A DNA stretch of 64,000 nt from Paenibacillus puerhi (GTDB taxonomy: Bacteria; Bacillota; Bacilli; Paenibacillales; NBRC-103111), in the NCBI RefSeq assembly GCF_009846885.1, contig NZ_WUWM01000007.1:124001-188000 (forward strand), given 5' to 3'. The translations under genes were made by a program, and so were the position numbers. The notes beneath the pieces were generated by a model that made no database searches, was not told the origin of the DNA, and saw only the letters and a list, made by a program, of their open reading frames with translations. Below, piece after piece: positions 27,319-36,141 of this stretch (position 1 is its first letter; every line of letters begins with the position of its first letter).

Positions 27319-28281
27319 TTATCCGCCTCCGGCCAGTCCGGCTTGTCCGGCTTGTCCGGCTGTCCCGCCCTGCTCCAGTCTCCGCGCGCACTCCAGCATA
27401 TCCTCCGGAACCGGCGCCTCGAACTCCATCCACCGCTTCAGGATAGGGTGCGTCAGACCCAGCGTGGCCGCATGAAGCGCCTGTCTGCCGATCAGGCCGC
27501 CGTCTGCTTCAGGTAGACCGTACATGCTGTCGCCGACCAGCGGATGCCCCAGATGCTTCATGTGCACGCGAATCTGGTGAGTACGTCCGGTTTCCAGGCG
27601 CAGTCTGACCAAGGTAGCGGCCCCGTAGCGCCGCTCTACCCGGTAATGGGTCACAGCCCGGTATCCGGTCTCCGTCACGATGCGCACATGGGGAGAGTCG
27701 GGATCGCGGTCGATAGGGGCATCGATCGTACCCACCTGTGCCTGGACATCCCCATGCACGAGCGCCACATACTCCTTTTTCAGGCCATTCGCTTGCATTT
27801 GCTCCGAGATTTGTTGATGGACATACGGGTTTTTGGCGATCGCCAGAGCCCCCGACGTTTCCTGATCCAGCCGGTGAACCGGTCGAAAGCGGAAGCTTGC
27901 TCCCTGCTCTCTCCAATAATGAATGACGCCGTTGGCGATAGTCCCGGTATAGTGGCCGTGGGTCGGGTGAACGATCACGCCGGCCTGCTTGTTCAGCACG
28001 AGCAGCTCATCATCCTCATACAGAATGCTCAGAGGCATCGGCTGCGGCAGGATGTCCTCCGAATCCTCCTCGGCCATGCGGGCCGCTACCAGGTCGCCCG
28101 TTTTTACAGCCACATCGATATATTTGCGCTCGCCATTAACCGTGATCCCTTCCTCGGTCAGCTTCAGACGGGAGATCAGCTTGCGGGACAGGCCCATCCG
28201 CTTCTGCAGCACCGTCCGCAGCAGCAGACCTTCATCATCAGGCGGCACTTTATACTCCAAAGGTTTGTAGTAAGTTGTCAT
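27319..28281 (-). CDS. RluA/RluD-family 23S rRNA pseudouridine synthase
   Basis: About 320 residues. An S4-like N-terminus (GLSRKLISRLKLTEEGITVNG), then the catalytic HRLDQETSGALAIAK with the essential Asp, and RTHQIRVHMKHLGHPLVGD. It isomerises uridines in large-subunit rRNA. ATG at 28281 overlaps the adenosyltransferase stop (TGATG), so it is translated with the cobalamin operon although it has no B12 role. The last dozen residues come from 9-bp repeats (GQAGQAG..). Confidence 0.92.
   Translation of the reverse strand: MTTYYKPLEYKVPPDDEGLLLRTVLQKRMGLSRKLISRLKLTEEGITVNGERKYIDVAVKTGDLVAARMAEEDSEDILPQPMPLSILYEDDELLVLNKQAGVIVHPTHGHYTGTIANGVIHYWREQGASFRFRPVHRLDQETSGALAIAKNPYVHQQISEQMQANGLKKEYVALVHGDVQAQVGTIDAPIDRDPDSPHVRIVTETGYRAVTHYRVERRYGAATLVRLRLETGRTHQIRVHMKHLGHPLVGDSMYGLPEADGGLIGRQALHAATLGLTHPILKRWMEFEAPVPEDMLECARRLEQGGTAGQAGQAGLAGGG
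27329..27367 (-). repeat. 9-bp repeats at the 3' end of the pseudouridine synthase gene
   Basis: Three or four copies of a GTCCGGCTT-like unit, in frame, encoding a Gly-Gln-Ala tail. Probably strand-slippage length variation. Confidence 0.6.
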
Positions 28282-28847
28282 CACTTCCGGCGGAACACCT
28301 CGGCGCTCCGTACGTATTCCACGTCGGGCACGCCTGCCCGGTGATTGGCCGTTCTGGCGATCGTGAAGAACAGGTCCGACAGCCGGTTCAAATACCGCCG
28401 CACCTCCTCATTGATCGGTTGAGTACGGGCCAGCGTGACCACCCGGCGCTCCGCCCTCCGGCATACGGTACGGCACACATGCAGCGTTGAGGACGCCAGG
28501 CTGCCTCCCGGCAGGATGAAGCGCTTGATATCGGGCGTCTCCGCATCGTATTTATCGATCCAAGTCTCCAGACGCTCCACCATCTCCGCCTTCACCTTAT
28601 ACGGACGAAGCTCCTGCTTCAACAGCGCGAGATCCGATCCGCAGTCGAACAGCTCATGCTGAATCTCCAGCAGATCGGCCAGCAGATCCGAGTCACGCTC
28701 CGGGTCCAGGAAGCCCATAGCCTGGCCTACATAGCAATTGAGCTCGTCGGTCGTTCCGTAGGCTTCCACCCGGTCATCGTCCTTGTCCACACGTCCGCCG
28801 ATCACTCCCGTCTGACCGGCATCACCAGTTCGAGTATAAATTCGCAT
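28281..28847 (-). CDS. Cob(I)alamin adenosyltransferase, PduO type
   Basis: About 188 residues. The ATP-binding N-terminus YTRTGDAGQTG, YGTTDELN, and RTVCRRAERRVV near residue 130 define the PduO/YvqK family, which transfers adenosyl from ATP to cob(I)alamin. It is the coenzyme-forming step of this operon. It lies 36 bp after the CobD-CobQ gene and is coupled to the pseudouridine synthase. Confidence 0.94.
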   Translation of the reverse strand: MRIYTRTGDAGQTGVIGGRVDKDDDRVEAYGTTDELNCYVGQAMGFLDPERDSDLLADLLEIQHELFDCGSDLALLKQELRPYKVKAEMVERLETWIDKYDAETPDIKRFILPGGSLASSTLHVCRTVCRRAERRVVTLARTQPINEEVRRYLNRLSDLFFTIARTANHRAGVPDVEYVRSAEVFRRK

Positions 28848-28883
28848 ACCTAGCCCTCCTAGATTTGACTTAGCTCTTACCGC

Positions 28884-31733
28884 TTACCTGATCATCTCAT
28901 ATAAACGAGTCATATCCAAGCTGCTTCTCACGTGCTCGGCCAGCCGTTCGAATGCGGCCTCCCGCTGCTCCTGGAAACGCAGCTCGGCATCCAGCGGCTC
29001 CCAGCCCTTATCTGTCCGGATTCGGTTCAGGAAGGCGCGCCGAAAATCATCATTATGCAGCACGCCATGAAGGTAAGTCCCCCATATGCGTCCGTTCGCC
29101 GTCACGACACCATCTCGGATGCCCCCATCCCCTCGACTGGAGGATGGTCTGCCGCTCCGCGTTGGCCCGTCTTCCGTGCCAGCTGCGCCTGTATACGCGA
29201 TATTATCGGTTTTCAAAGTAAAAGCATGCTCGACCGGCTCGAGAAAGGACGTACGTCCCATGTGGATCTCGTACCCCGTTATCGGGTAATGTCCGTTTGG
29301 CTCGGCATAAAGCGTCGTGCTTCCTTCCACCCGGACGGTGCGCTTGTCCGCGACGAATACCGTTTCTGTAGGCAGTAAGCCCAGACCCGATAGTTCAGGA
29401 CGGTCGGATTCGACCAGTTCGGGATCGAGCAGCCGCATGCCCAGCATCTGGTAGCCGGCGCAAATACCGACTACATGCCCGCCCTCTGAAGCGAGCTGTA
29501 CGACCTTTCCGTCCAGTCCGGCTTCGCGCAGGTAGACCAGATCGTCCACCGTATTTTTGCTGCCTGGTACGATAACCGCATCCGGTCGCCCGAATTCGGC
29601 CGCCTTCGTCACGAATCGTACGCGGACATCCGGCTCCTGAAGCAGCGGATCGATATCGGTAAAGTTGGATAGCCGCGGATGGCGGATCACGACGATATCC
29701 AGCTTGCGACGCTCGGCCGCCTCATCAATGACCGCTTCCGGCGGGGCCCCCGCCTCTGTCAGCCTGCGCTCCAGCGAAGCCGAATCCTCATCCTCCAGAC
29801 CGAGATCGGGCAGATAGGGAATTACCCCCAGCACAGGCTTGCCCGTACGGGCCTCCAGCCAGTCCAGGCCCGGCTTCAGCAGCGTGACATCGCCGCGGAA
29901 CTTATTGATCACGAACCCTTTAACCCGGGCCCGTTCCTCTTCAGTCAATATTTCCAGCGTGCCGACTAGCGATGCAAATACGCCCCCGCGGTCAATATCC
30001 GCGATGAGCAGCACCGGAGCATCCGCCCAGCCGGCTAGCCGCATATTGACGATATCCCGGTTTTTCAGGTTCACCTCCGCCGGACTGCCCGCCCCCTCGA
30101 TCACCACGACATCAACCGAATGCCGCAGCCTGTGGAGCGCTTCCTTCACCACGGCCTCCGCCTCAGGCAAATACTTCTCCCTGTAGGTGCGGGCGTCCAG
30201 ATCGCGGTAAGGCTTGCCATGGACGACGACCTGCGACACCATGTCCTTCTTGGGCTTCAGCAGAATCGGGTTCATATCGGTCGTCGCCGCGATTCGGCAA
30301 GCATCGGCCTGCATCCCCTGCGCCCGGCCGATTTCTTTGCCGTCCGGGGTGACATAGGAGTTCAGCGACATGTTCTGTGACTTAAACGGAGCAACCCGAT
30401 AGCCGTCCTGGAGCAGGATACGGCACAACGCCGCCGTCAGCAGGCTTTTGCCTACATCCGAGGCGGTGCCCTGCAGCATAATCGTCTTCGCATAGCCGCT
30501 TGCCCGAGTTGCCGAAGCGCGGCTTTCTGTCCAGGAAGCTAAGCTTGTCCCGTTTGAACCCGGGCGAGCCTCCGCCGACAAGGGCAGCGTGTGCGAAGAT
30601 GGATCCAAGACACTCGCGCTGGTCTCCGACCGCTCGCTCGTCTTGCTCCCTTGCAGGGCATCCAAGGCTTCCCCCAGCACTTGCAGCAGGGCAAGGTTGC
30701 CTGCTTCGTCCTTCACGGCCAGCCGTCCGAAGGTATCGTCCAGTCCCGCGAAGGTGGACGCATCGCGCAGTAGCACGCCTCTGCGGCCCATCTCCCGCTG
30801 CAGCCCGGCGATCTTCAGGCCGAGCGGCTTGACCGAGAATAAAATAAAATTCACGTCGCTGTCGTACACCTTAAGCCCCAGCCTGCGCAGCCCGGCGATC
30901 AGCTTCTCCCGGGCCGGAGCCAGCCAGGCCAGCGTCCGGCGAGCATACTCGCGGTCGTCGAGCGCTGCCAGACCGATCCACTGGGCGAGCGCATTGACGC
31001 TCCACTGCACCTGAAGCCGTCTTAGCCGGGCTATGACGTCCGGATGCGCGATTGCGTAGCCCAGCCTGATCCCCGGCACGGCATAGAACTTCGTCATCGA
31101 CCGGATGACGATCAGATGAGGGCTCTTTGCCGCTTGTCGAGCAAGCGTCAACTCCTCCTCGTCCTCGGTAAAGTCGAGGAACGCCTCGTCTACAATCACA
31201 TCCGTGCCGTTCGCTCCATCGGCCAGCCAGCCCCGTACCGGCTTCGGCAGCACCTGGCCGGTCGGATTGTTCGGATGCCCCAGAATCAGGGCGTCGCAGC
31301 GGACCGCGGCTTCCCGGACGGCATCCAGCGTTAGCTGAAAGCCGTCCGGCTCGCTCGTCGGGATGCCATATACGCTGCCTCCCGCCCGCTCCACCGCCTC
31401 GCCATACTCGCCGAACGACGGGCAAACAAGCCCCGTCACCCGAGGGCTGAGTACGCGGACCGCCAGATCGATCAGCTCTGCCGCCCCATTGCCGACCAGC
31501 ACGCTGGCTGGAGGTACGCCATGCTTGGCAGCCAGTCTGGCGGTCAGCTCCCGCACTGCCGGATCGGGGTAGTGAATAAGCTCCCGCCAGCGCTCTGTCA
31601 TAATCGTCCTTACCGCATCCGGAGGACCCAGCGGATTCATATTGGAGCTGTAGTCGATAAACCCGTCCTTAGGTCTACCAAACAGCTCCGCAGCGGTCCA
31701 TAGATCGCCGCCATGTCCATAACGTTCCAGCAT
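28884..31733 (-). CDS. Fused threonine-phosphate decarboxylase (CobD) and cobyric acid synthase (CobQ)
   Basis: About 949 residues in one open frame. Residues 1-360 are a PLP-dependent CobD: YSSNMNPLG, LGHPNNPTG and SMTKFYAVPGIRLGY with the PLP Lys. It makes aminopropanol phosphate. A Ser/Ala-rich linker of about 60 residues follows. From about residue 450 comes CobQ: LQGTASDVGKSLLTAALC (P-loop), FKSQNMSLNSYVT, and a glutamine amidotransferase with Cys in GICAGYQM and His in GTYLHG. CobQ amidates adenosylcobyrinic diamide, and CbiB encoded upstream joins the two products. ATG at 31733 follows GAGGGGAG. Confidence 0.92.
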   Translation of the reverse strand: MLERYGHGGDLWTAAELFGRPKDGFIDYSSNMNPLGPPDAVRTIMTERWRELIHYPDPAVRELTARLAAKHGVPPASVLVGNGAAELIDLAVRVLSPRVTGLVCPSFGEYGEAVERAGGSVYGIPTSEPDGFQLTLDAVREAAVRCDALILGHPNNPTGQVLPKPVRGWLADGANGTDVIVDEAFLDFTEDEEELTLARQAAKSPHLIVIRSMTKFYAVPGIRLGYAIAHPDVIARLRRLQVQWSVNALAQWIGLAALDDREYARRTLAWLAPAREKLIAGLRRLGLKVYDSDVNFILFSVKPLGLKIAGLQREMGRRGVLLRDASTFAGLDDTFGRLAVKDEAGNLALLQVLGEALDALQGSKTSERSETSASVLDPSSHTLPLSAEARPGSNGTSLASWTESRASATRASGYAKTIMLQGTASDVGKSLLTAALCRILLQDGYRVAPFKSQNMSLNSYVTPDGKEIGRAQGMQADACRIAATTDMNPILLKPKKDMVSQVVVHGKPYRDLDARTYREKYLPEAEAVVKEALHRLRHSVDVVVIEGAGSPAEVNLKNRDIVNMRLAGWADAPVLLIADIDRGGVFASLVGTLEILTEEERARVKGFVINKFRGDVTLLKPGLDWLEARTGKPVLGVIPYLPDLGLEDEDSASLERRLTEAGAPPEAVIDEAAERRKLDIVVIRHPRLSNFTDIDPLLQEPDVRVRFVTKAAEFGRPDAVIVPGSKNTVDDLVYLREAGLDGKVVQLASEGGHVVGICAGYQMLGMRLLDPELVESDRPELSGLGLLPTETVFVADKRTVRVEGSTTLYAEPNGHYPITGYEIHMGRTSFLEPVEHAFTLKTDNIAYTGAAGTEDGPTRSGRPSSSRGDGGIRDGVVTANGRIWGTYLHGVLHNDDFRRAFLNRIRTDKGWEPLDAELRFQEQREAAFERLAEHVRSSLDMTRLYEMIR

Positions 31734-31749
31734 TGTTTTCCGCTCCCCT

Positions 31750-32646
31750 CTACCACTGAGCCGCCAGCACCAGCAATACCAGCAGAAGCACGGCCTCCAG
31801 CAGCTCATTTATCGCACCATACGTATCGCCCGTCAGTCCCCCCAGCTTGCCGTGCAAGTATGCCGCCATCGCTGTGCCGGCAACAACCGTCGTCGCGACC
31901 GTCGCCAAGGCCAGGAACAACCCTTGCCCCGCTGTGAGAGACAGCCAGCCCAGGCTCATAGGCAGACCCAGCCCGGCCGCTGTCAGCACAACCGCCAGCC
32001 CTGTCGAAGCTCCTACATGCGGAAGACCAACGCCGCGGAAAAACCCGCCTATCCCGCCACTGGCAGATGAACCTCCAGCCCCGGAAGAGGTCGAATCCGG
32101 CTGGACGCTGCCGGCTCGGGCATAGGGCCAGCCCCAGATCGCAACGACCATAAACCAGCGGCTCCACAGCGTAACGAGCGGCAGCAGCAGCCAAGGCGAT
32201 GCGCCTGCGCCGCCTGAATCTGGCGCTAGTTCCGTGAGCAGCGTCCATTTGGCCAGCAGCAGTAGAACGCACACGATCACCCCCATCGCGCCGACCCGGC
32301 TGTCTTTCATAATCTCCAGCATGCGCTTCCTGGAACGGTGGCTCAGCACGCCATCGGCCGTATCCATCAAGCCGTCGAGATGAAGCGCTCCGCTTAGCGC
32401 GACCCAGCAGCCAAGCGTAAGCGCAGCCGTTACGGTCGCCGGCAGCCCCAGCCCATCGGCAAGCAGTACGCCGAACGCTGCTGTCAGAGAACCGAGCAGC
32501 CAGCCCGCGAGCGGGTAAAAAATGACGCTCCGTCGAAACAAAGCGTCATCATAATGCAGCCGAACCGGTACCGGCAGCCGGGTCAAAAACTGCAGAGCCG
32601 CCGCACAAGCGGCGCCGGCCTCTCTTATAACACGAGCAGTCCCCAC
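31750..32646 (-). CDS. cobS: Cobalamin synthase (adenosylcobinamide-GDP ribazoletransferase)
   Basis: About 298 residues, hydrophobic. GALHLDGLMDTADG and IMKDSRVGAMG are the CobS signatures, with acidic residues for metal. It joins GDP-cobinamide to the lower-ligand riboside. GTG at 32646 follows a G-rich site; the gene overlaps cbiB by 22 bp. Residues ~205-220 contain a Gly/Ser-rich loop. Confidence 0.93.
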   Translation of the reverse strand: MGTARVIREAGAACAAALQFLTRLPVPVRLHYDDALFRRSVIFYPLAGWLLGSLTAAFGVLLADGLGLPATVTAALTLGCWVALSGALHLDGLMDTADGVLSHRSRKRMLEIMKDSRVGAMGVIVCVLLLLAKWTLLTELAPDSGGAGASPWLLLPLVTLWSRWFMVVAIWGWPYARAGSVQPDSTSSGAGGSSASGGIGGFFRGVGLPHVGASTGLAVVLTAAGLGLPMSLGWLSLTAGQGLFLALATVATTVVAGTAMAAYLHGKLGGLTGDTYGAINELLEAVLLLVLLVLAAQW

Positions 32647-33614
32647 ACGAGCAGCCCCCCCGCCATCATATAACTGACTCCGTATAAGATACGGACAGTA
32701 GCCTTGATATCGCTCCGCTGCCGTTCTCGCAGCGGCCAGCCCATCCTCGCCCGTTCGCTGGTGCGGCCATGGTACACATTGACCCCGCCAAGCTCAATCC
32801 CGAGCGCTCCGGCCACCGCCGATTCCGGAATACCGCTGTTCGGACTCGGATGCAGCTTCGCGAAGCGATGCACCGCACGAGCCGAGCGCGGGCCCGACAG
32901 TCCCGGCACCGCATATGCCCAGCCGATCAGCAGCAGTCCGGCGAGCCGCGCCGGGATATAATTGAGCACGTCGTCCCAGCGGGCCGACGCCCAGCCGAAG
33001 TCGGCGTACTTGTCATTCTTGTAGCCGACCATCGAATCAAGCGTATTCGCCGCGCGATACAGCATCGCGAGCGGCGCGGCTCCAAGCAGCGCGTAGCATA
33101 ACGGGGAAACGAAGGCGTCGACTATATTCTCCGCCACCGTCTCCACGGTCGCCCGCGTCAGCTCCGGCTCCTCCAGCTTCGTCGTATCCCGCCCGACGAT
33201 GTAACCGGTATATTGCCGGGCCTCATCGAGCCGTCCCTCGCTCAGCGGCGTATACACCGCCATCGCCGCCTCCTTCAGGCCCTTCACGGCCAATGCCGTA
33301 GACATGAACCAGACGTTGACGGCATAGCCGAGCCACGGGTGGATCCAGTCCGCCGCCAGTACGACAGCGGTCATCGCCAGAAAAACCGGCAGCAGGGTAA
33401 GCAGGACGAGCAGAATGCCGCGCAGGCGAAGCGACGCCGATGACAGCGGCTGATCTGCAGGTCGCAGGCGTCTCTCCAGCAGCCCGATCCATTGCCCGAT
33501 CCGCACAACCGGATGAGTCAGCCAGCGCCAGGCCGGATCGCCGATCACCCAATCTACGACGATCGCGGCAAGCGCCATCCAGAGCGCCTCCTCCAAGCTA
33601 TACATCCCTAACAA
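32625..33614 (-). CDS. cbiB: Adenosylcobinamide-phosphate synthase
   Basis: About 329 residues with several membrane segments. DWVIGDPAWRWLTHPVVRIG at the N-terminus, VSPLCYALLGAAPLAMLYRAANTLDSMVGYKND in the middle, and PNSGIPESAVAGAL near the end are CbiB motifs. It condenses cobyric acid with aminopropanol (phosphate), the products of the CobQ and CobD parts of the fusion. A TTG start at 33614 has GAGGG seven bases upstream; the ATG at 33605 is the alternative. Confidence 0.93.
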   Translation of the reverse strand: MLGMYSLEEALWMALAAIVVDWVIGDPAWRWLTHPVVRIGQWIGLLERRLRPADQPLSSASLRLRGILLVLLTLLPVFLAMTAVVLAADWIHPWLGYAVNVWFMSTALAVKGLKEAAMAVYTPLSEGRLDEARQYTGYIVGRDTTKLEEPELTRATVETVAENIVDAFVSPLCYALLGAAPLAMLYRAANTLDSMVGYKNDKYADFGWASARWDDVLNYIPARLAGLLLIGWAYAVPGLSGPRSARAVHRFAKLHPSPNSGIPESAVAGALGIELGGVNVYHGRTSERARMGWPLRERQRSDIKATVRILYGVSYMMAGGLLVWGLLVL

Positions 33615-33645
33615 ATCTTGTCCCTCGCCATCTGTTGTATAAGTT

Positions 33646-34221
33646 TCAGAACGAAAAGGCCCGGCTCTTCAGCTCTACCGGAACGCCGGCGGTTACAAGA
33701 AAAAGCTGATCCGCTTCCTGGGCCAGCCGCTGGTTCATCCGGCCCGACGCATCGCGAAAAAGCCGTCCCAGCTTATATTCCGGCACCAAGCCGCTGCCGA
33801 CCTCGTTGGTCACAAGCACGACGGGCTGCCTGGCCGCGCGGAAGGCCTCCACCAGCTCGTCTACCTGCTCTTCCAGCAGGCGAGCTGCCTCCTGCTCCGA
33901 TTCCAGCCGAAGCAGCCAGTTGGACAGCCACAGGGTCAGACAGTCCACCAGGACGACCGGAGCCTGCGCCTTGCGGATCGCCTCGGCGAGCCCGTACGGC
34001 GTCTCGGCCGTGCTCCAGAGATAACCGCGAAGCTCGCGGTCCCGCCGATGCAGCGCGATGCGCTCCTCCATCTCTTCGTCATAAGCCTGGGCCGTGGCGA
34101 TATACAAGCCATTCTCACCGAGCGTAGCCGCGTATCGCTCCGCGAAGGAGCTCTTGCCGCTGCGTGCGCCGCCCGTCACGAGCACCTTTCTGCCTGCCGT
34201 CCTATTCTCCTTAGCGTACAT
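33646..34221 (-). CDS. cobU: Adenosylcobinamide kinase / guanylyltransferase
   Basis: About 191 residues. VTGGARSGKSSFAE is the P-loop, and TNEVGSGLVPEYKLGRLFRD with NQ is the family signature. It phosphorylates adenosylcobinamide and adds GMP, giving the substrate of CobS. I use the ATG at 34221 behind AAGGCGGGTG; an upstream in-frame TTG at 34236 would overlap cobT. Confidence 0.93.
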   Translation of the reverse strand: MYAKENRTAGRKVLVTGGARSGKSSFAERYAATLGENGLYIATAQAYDEEMEERIALHRRDRELRGYLWSTAETPYGLAEAIRKAQAPVVLVDCLTLWLSNWLLRLESEQEAARLLEEQVDELVEAFRAARQPVVLVTNEVGSGLVPEYKLGRLFRDASGRMNQRLAQEADQLFLVTAGVPVELKSRAFSF

Positions 34222-34232
34222 CTCACCCGCCT

Positions 34233-35306
34233 TCAAGCTTGGCGTGCCTCCCCGCTTTGCGACACACCGGCATCGGCGAAAGTCGCCATTTCCTTCATAA
34301 TCAGCACCGACGCCTCAATAATAGGAAAGGCCAGCACAGCCCCCGTTCCTTCTCCAAGCCGCATGTCCATGCGCAGCATCGGCTGGAGGCCGATCCGTTC
34401 CAACAGACGGGCGTGGCCCAGCTCTTGCGACAGATGCGACGCAATCATATACGACGCGCTGAGCGGAGCGATCCGGGCTGCCAATAAAGCCGCAGCCGAC
34501 GAGATAAAGCCGTCGATAACGACCGGGCAGCGGTGACGGGCGGCTCCCAGAATAACGCCGACTAGGCCAGCGATTTCTAGTCCTCCGACCTTGGCCAGCA
34601 CATCGATAGGGTCCTGTGCATCCGGTCGATTGACGGCGATAGCCCGGGCGATTACGTCCCGCTTATGCTTCAGACGCTCATCGTCGATCCCGGTTCCCCG
34701 CCCGGTAGCATCCACCGGATCGGTATCCCCAAGTACCGTAAGGATCGCCGAGCTCGCCGTCGTATTGCCGATCCCCATCTCTCCGGTAGCGAACATCCGA
34801 TAGCCTTGGCCGACCATCTCCCCGACCAGCTCGATGCCCACGGCTATCGCGTCCTCCGCTTCGGATCTTGTCATCGCAGGACCTACCGCCATATTAGCGG
34901 TTCCCATCCGTATCTTGCGCGACACAAGAGCCGGATGGCTCAGGTCCGCATTCACGCCTATATCCACGCAGACGACGTCCGCCCCGGTCTGACGGGAAAG
35001 CACATTGACCGCCGCCCCGCCGCTCAGGAAATTCAGCACCATCTGGGGTGTCACAGCGGCCGGGAAGGCACTCACGCCTTCCTCGCATACTCCGTGATCG
35101 CCCGCCATCACGATGACTGCCTTACGCGACAAGTCCGGCGTCAGCTGCCCCGTCATTCCAGCTAGCTGCCTTGCGGTTTCCTCCAGACGGCCAAGGCTGC
35201 CCGGGGGCTTGGTCAGACTGTCCAGCCGTTCGGACGCTTTGGACACCCAGGCTTCATCCAGCGGTGCAATCTCCGATACAGCCTCCTGCCAAACACGCTT
35301 ACTCAT
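34233..35306 (-). CDS. cobT: Nicotinate-nucleotide:dimethylbenzimidazole phosphoribosyltransferase
   Basis: About 357 residues. LTKPPGSLGRLE at the N-terminus, MAGDHGVCEEGVSAFP, GEMGIGNTT and the C-terminal RLGEGTGAVLA with the catalytic Glu identify CobT, which activates the lower ligand of B12. GGAGGAGATCAGG precedes the ATG at 35306. The frame continues upstream, but those residues are Arg/Cys-rich and overlap btuD. The overlap with btuD is 8 bp. Confidence 0.94.
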   Translation of the reverse strand: MSKRVWQEAVSEIAPLDEAWVSKASERLDSLTKPPGSLGRLEETARQLAGMTGQLTPDLSRKAVIVMAGDHGVCEEGVSAFPAAVTPQMVLNFLSGGAAVNVLSRQTGADVVCVDIGVNADLSHPALVSRKIRMGTANMAVGPAMTRSEAEDAIAVGIELVGEMVGQGYRMFATGEMGIGNTTASSAILTVLGDTDPVDATGRGTGIDDERLKHKRDVIARAIAVNRPDAQDPIDVLAKVGGLEIAGLVGVILGAARHRCPVVIDGFISSAAALLAARIAPLSASYMIASHLSQELGHARLLERIGLQPMLRMDMRLGEGTGAVLAFPIIEASVLIMKEMATFADAGVSQSGEARQA

Positions 35307-36090
35307 CCTGATCTCCTCCTGCCAATAATATTTGCGGTACGCCATTCGCCGGGTGGGCCAGCACATGGGGCCGGGTTCCGTATACTTCCTCCAGCAGCCC
35401 GGCCTGCAGCACCTCCTGCGGGGTTCCGCTAGCCGCCACAACTCCTTGATGAAGCAGCAGCAGCCGGTCGCAATACTGGGCGGCCAGATTCAAATCATGC
35501 AAGACGGAAATGACCGTCATGCCGCATTCCTTCTGCCAGCGGCGAACTCGATCCATCATCTCCACTTGATAGCCGATATCGAGAAACGTCGTCGGCTCGT
35601 CCAGCAGCAGCAGCCGGGGCTCCTGCGCCATCGCCTTGCCTAGCGCCACGCGCTGCCGTTCCCCCCCGCTCAGCTGCTCCACGGAACGGTCCCGGAGCGG
35701 CTCCAGCTTCAGCCATTGGATCACCCGTTCGACGAGAGCGCCCGTATCCCCCGCTTCATCCCCCAGCCAGTTCTGATACGGGTATCGCCCCATCTCGATC
35801 ACTTCCTGTACGGTGAAGCCGATCGGCGGAAGCGCATCCTGCTGCAGGACCGCAACCTGACGGGCCAATGCCTTTCGAGGGTAGCTTTCGACGGGCTGCC
35901 CCCCCAGCCTGATACTTCCGGCATCAACCGGCTCGACGCCCGACAAAGCCTGCAGCAGCGTCGTTTTGCCGCTGCCGTTGGGACCGAGGATGCAGAACCA
36001 TTCCCCGGGCTGCACCTGAAATTGCACCGAGTCCAGCACGACCCGCGTTCCATATCGCTTATGCAGTCCCTCTACCGCAACCTCGATCAT
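35299..36090 (-). CDS. btuD: Cobalamin/iron-chelate-type ABC importer ATPase
   Basis: About 263 residues. Walker A GPNGSGKTT, signature LSGGERQR, Walker B LLLLDEPTTFLD and HD switch are intact. It resembles FecE/BtuD/FhuC. Its place behind a B12 riboswitch and before cobT makes corrinoid import by far the likeliest job. Confidence 0.9.
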   Translation of the reverse strand: MIEVAVEGLHKRYGTRVVLDSVQFQVQPGEWFCILGPNGSGKTTLLQALSGVEPVDAGSIRLGGQPVESYPRKALARQVAVLQQDALPPIGFTVQEVIEMGRYPYQNWLGDEAGDTGALVERVIQWLKLEPLRDRSVEQLSGGERQRVALGKAMAQEPRLLLLDEPTTFLDIGYQVEMMDRVRRWQKECGMTVISVLHDLNLAAQYCDRLLLLHQGVVAASGTPQEVLQAGLLEEVYGTRPHVLAHPANGVPQILLAGGDQDE

Positions 36091-36141
36091 GTTGTTGTCT
36101 CCTCCTTCGATATCCGGCGAATCGAACCGCTGCCGGGCCCG

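Noticed and set aside
35307-35441. Extended cobT N-terminus
   Set aside because: Arg/Cys-rich and antisense-like sequence overlapping btuD; ATG 35306 has GGAGGAG upstream.
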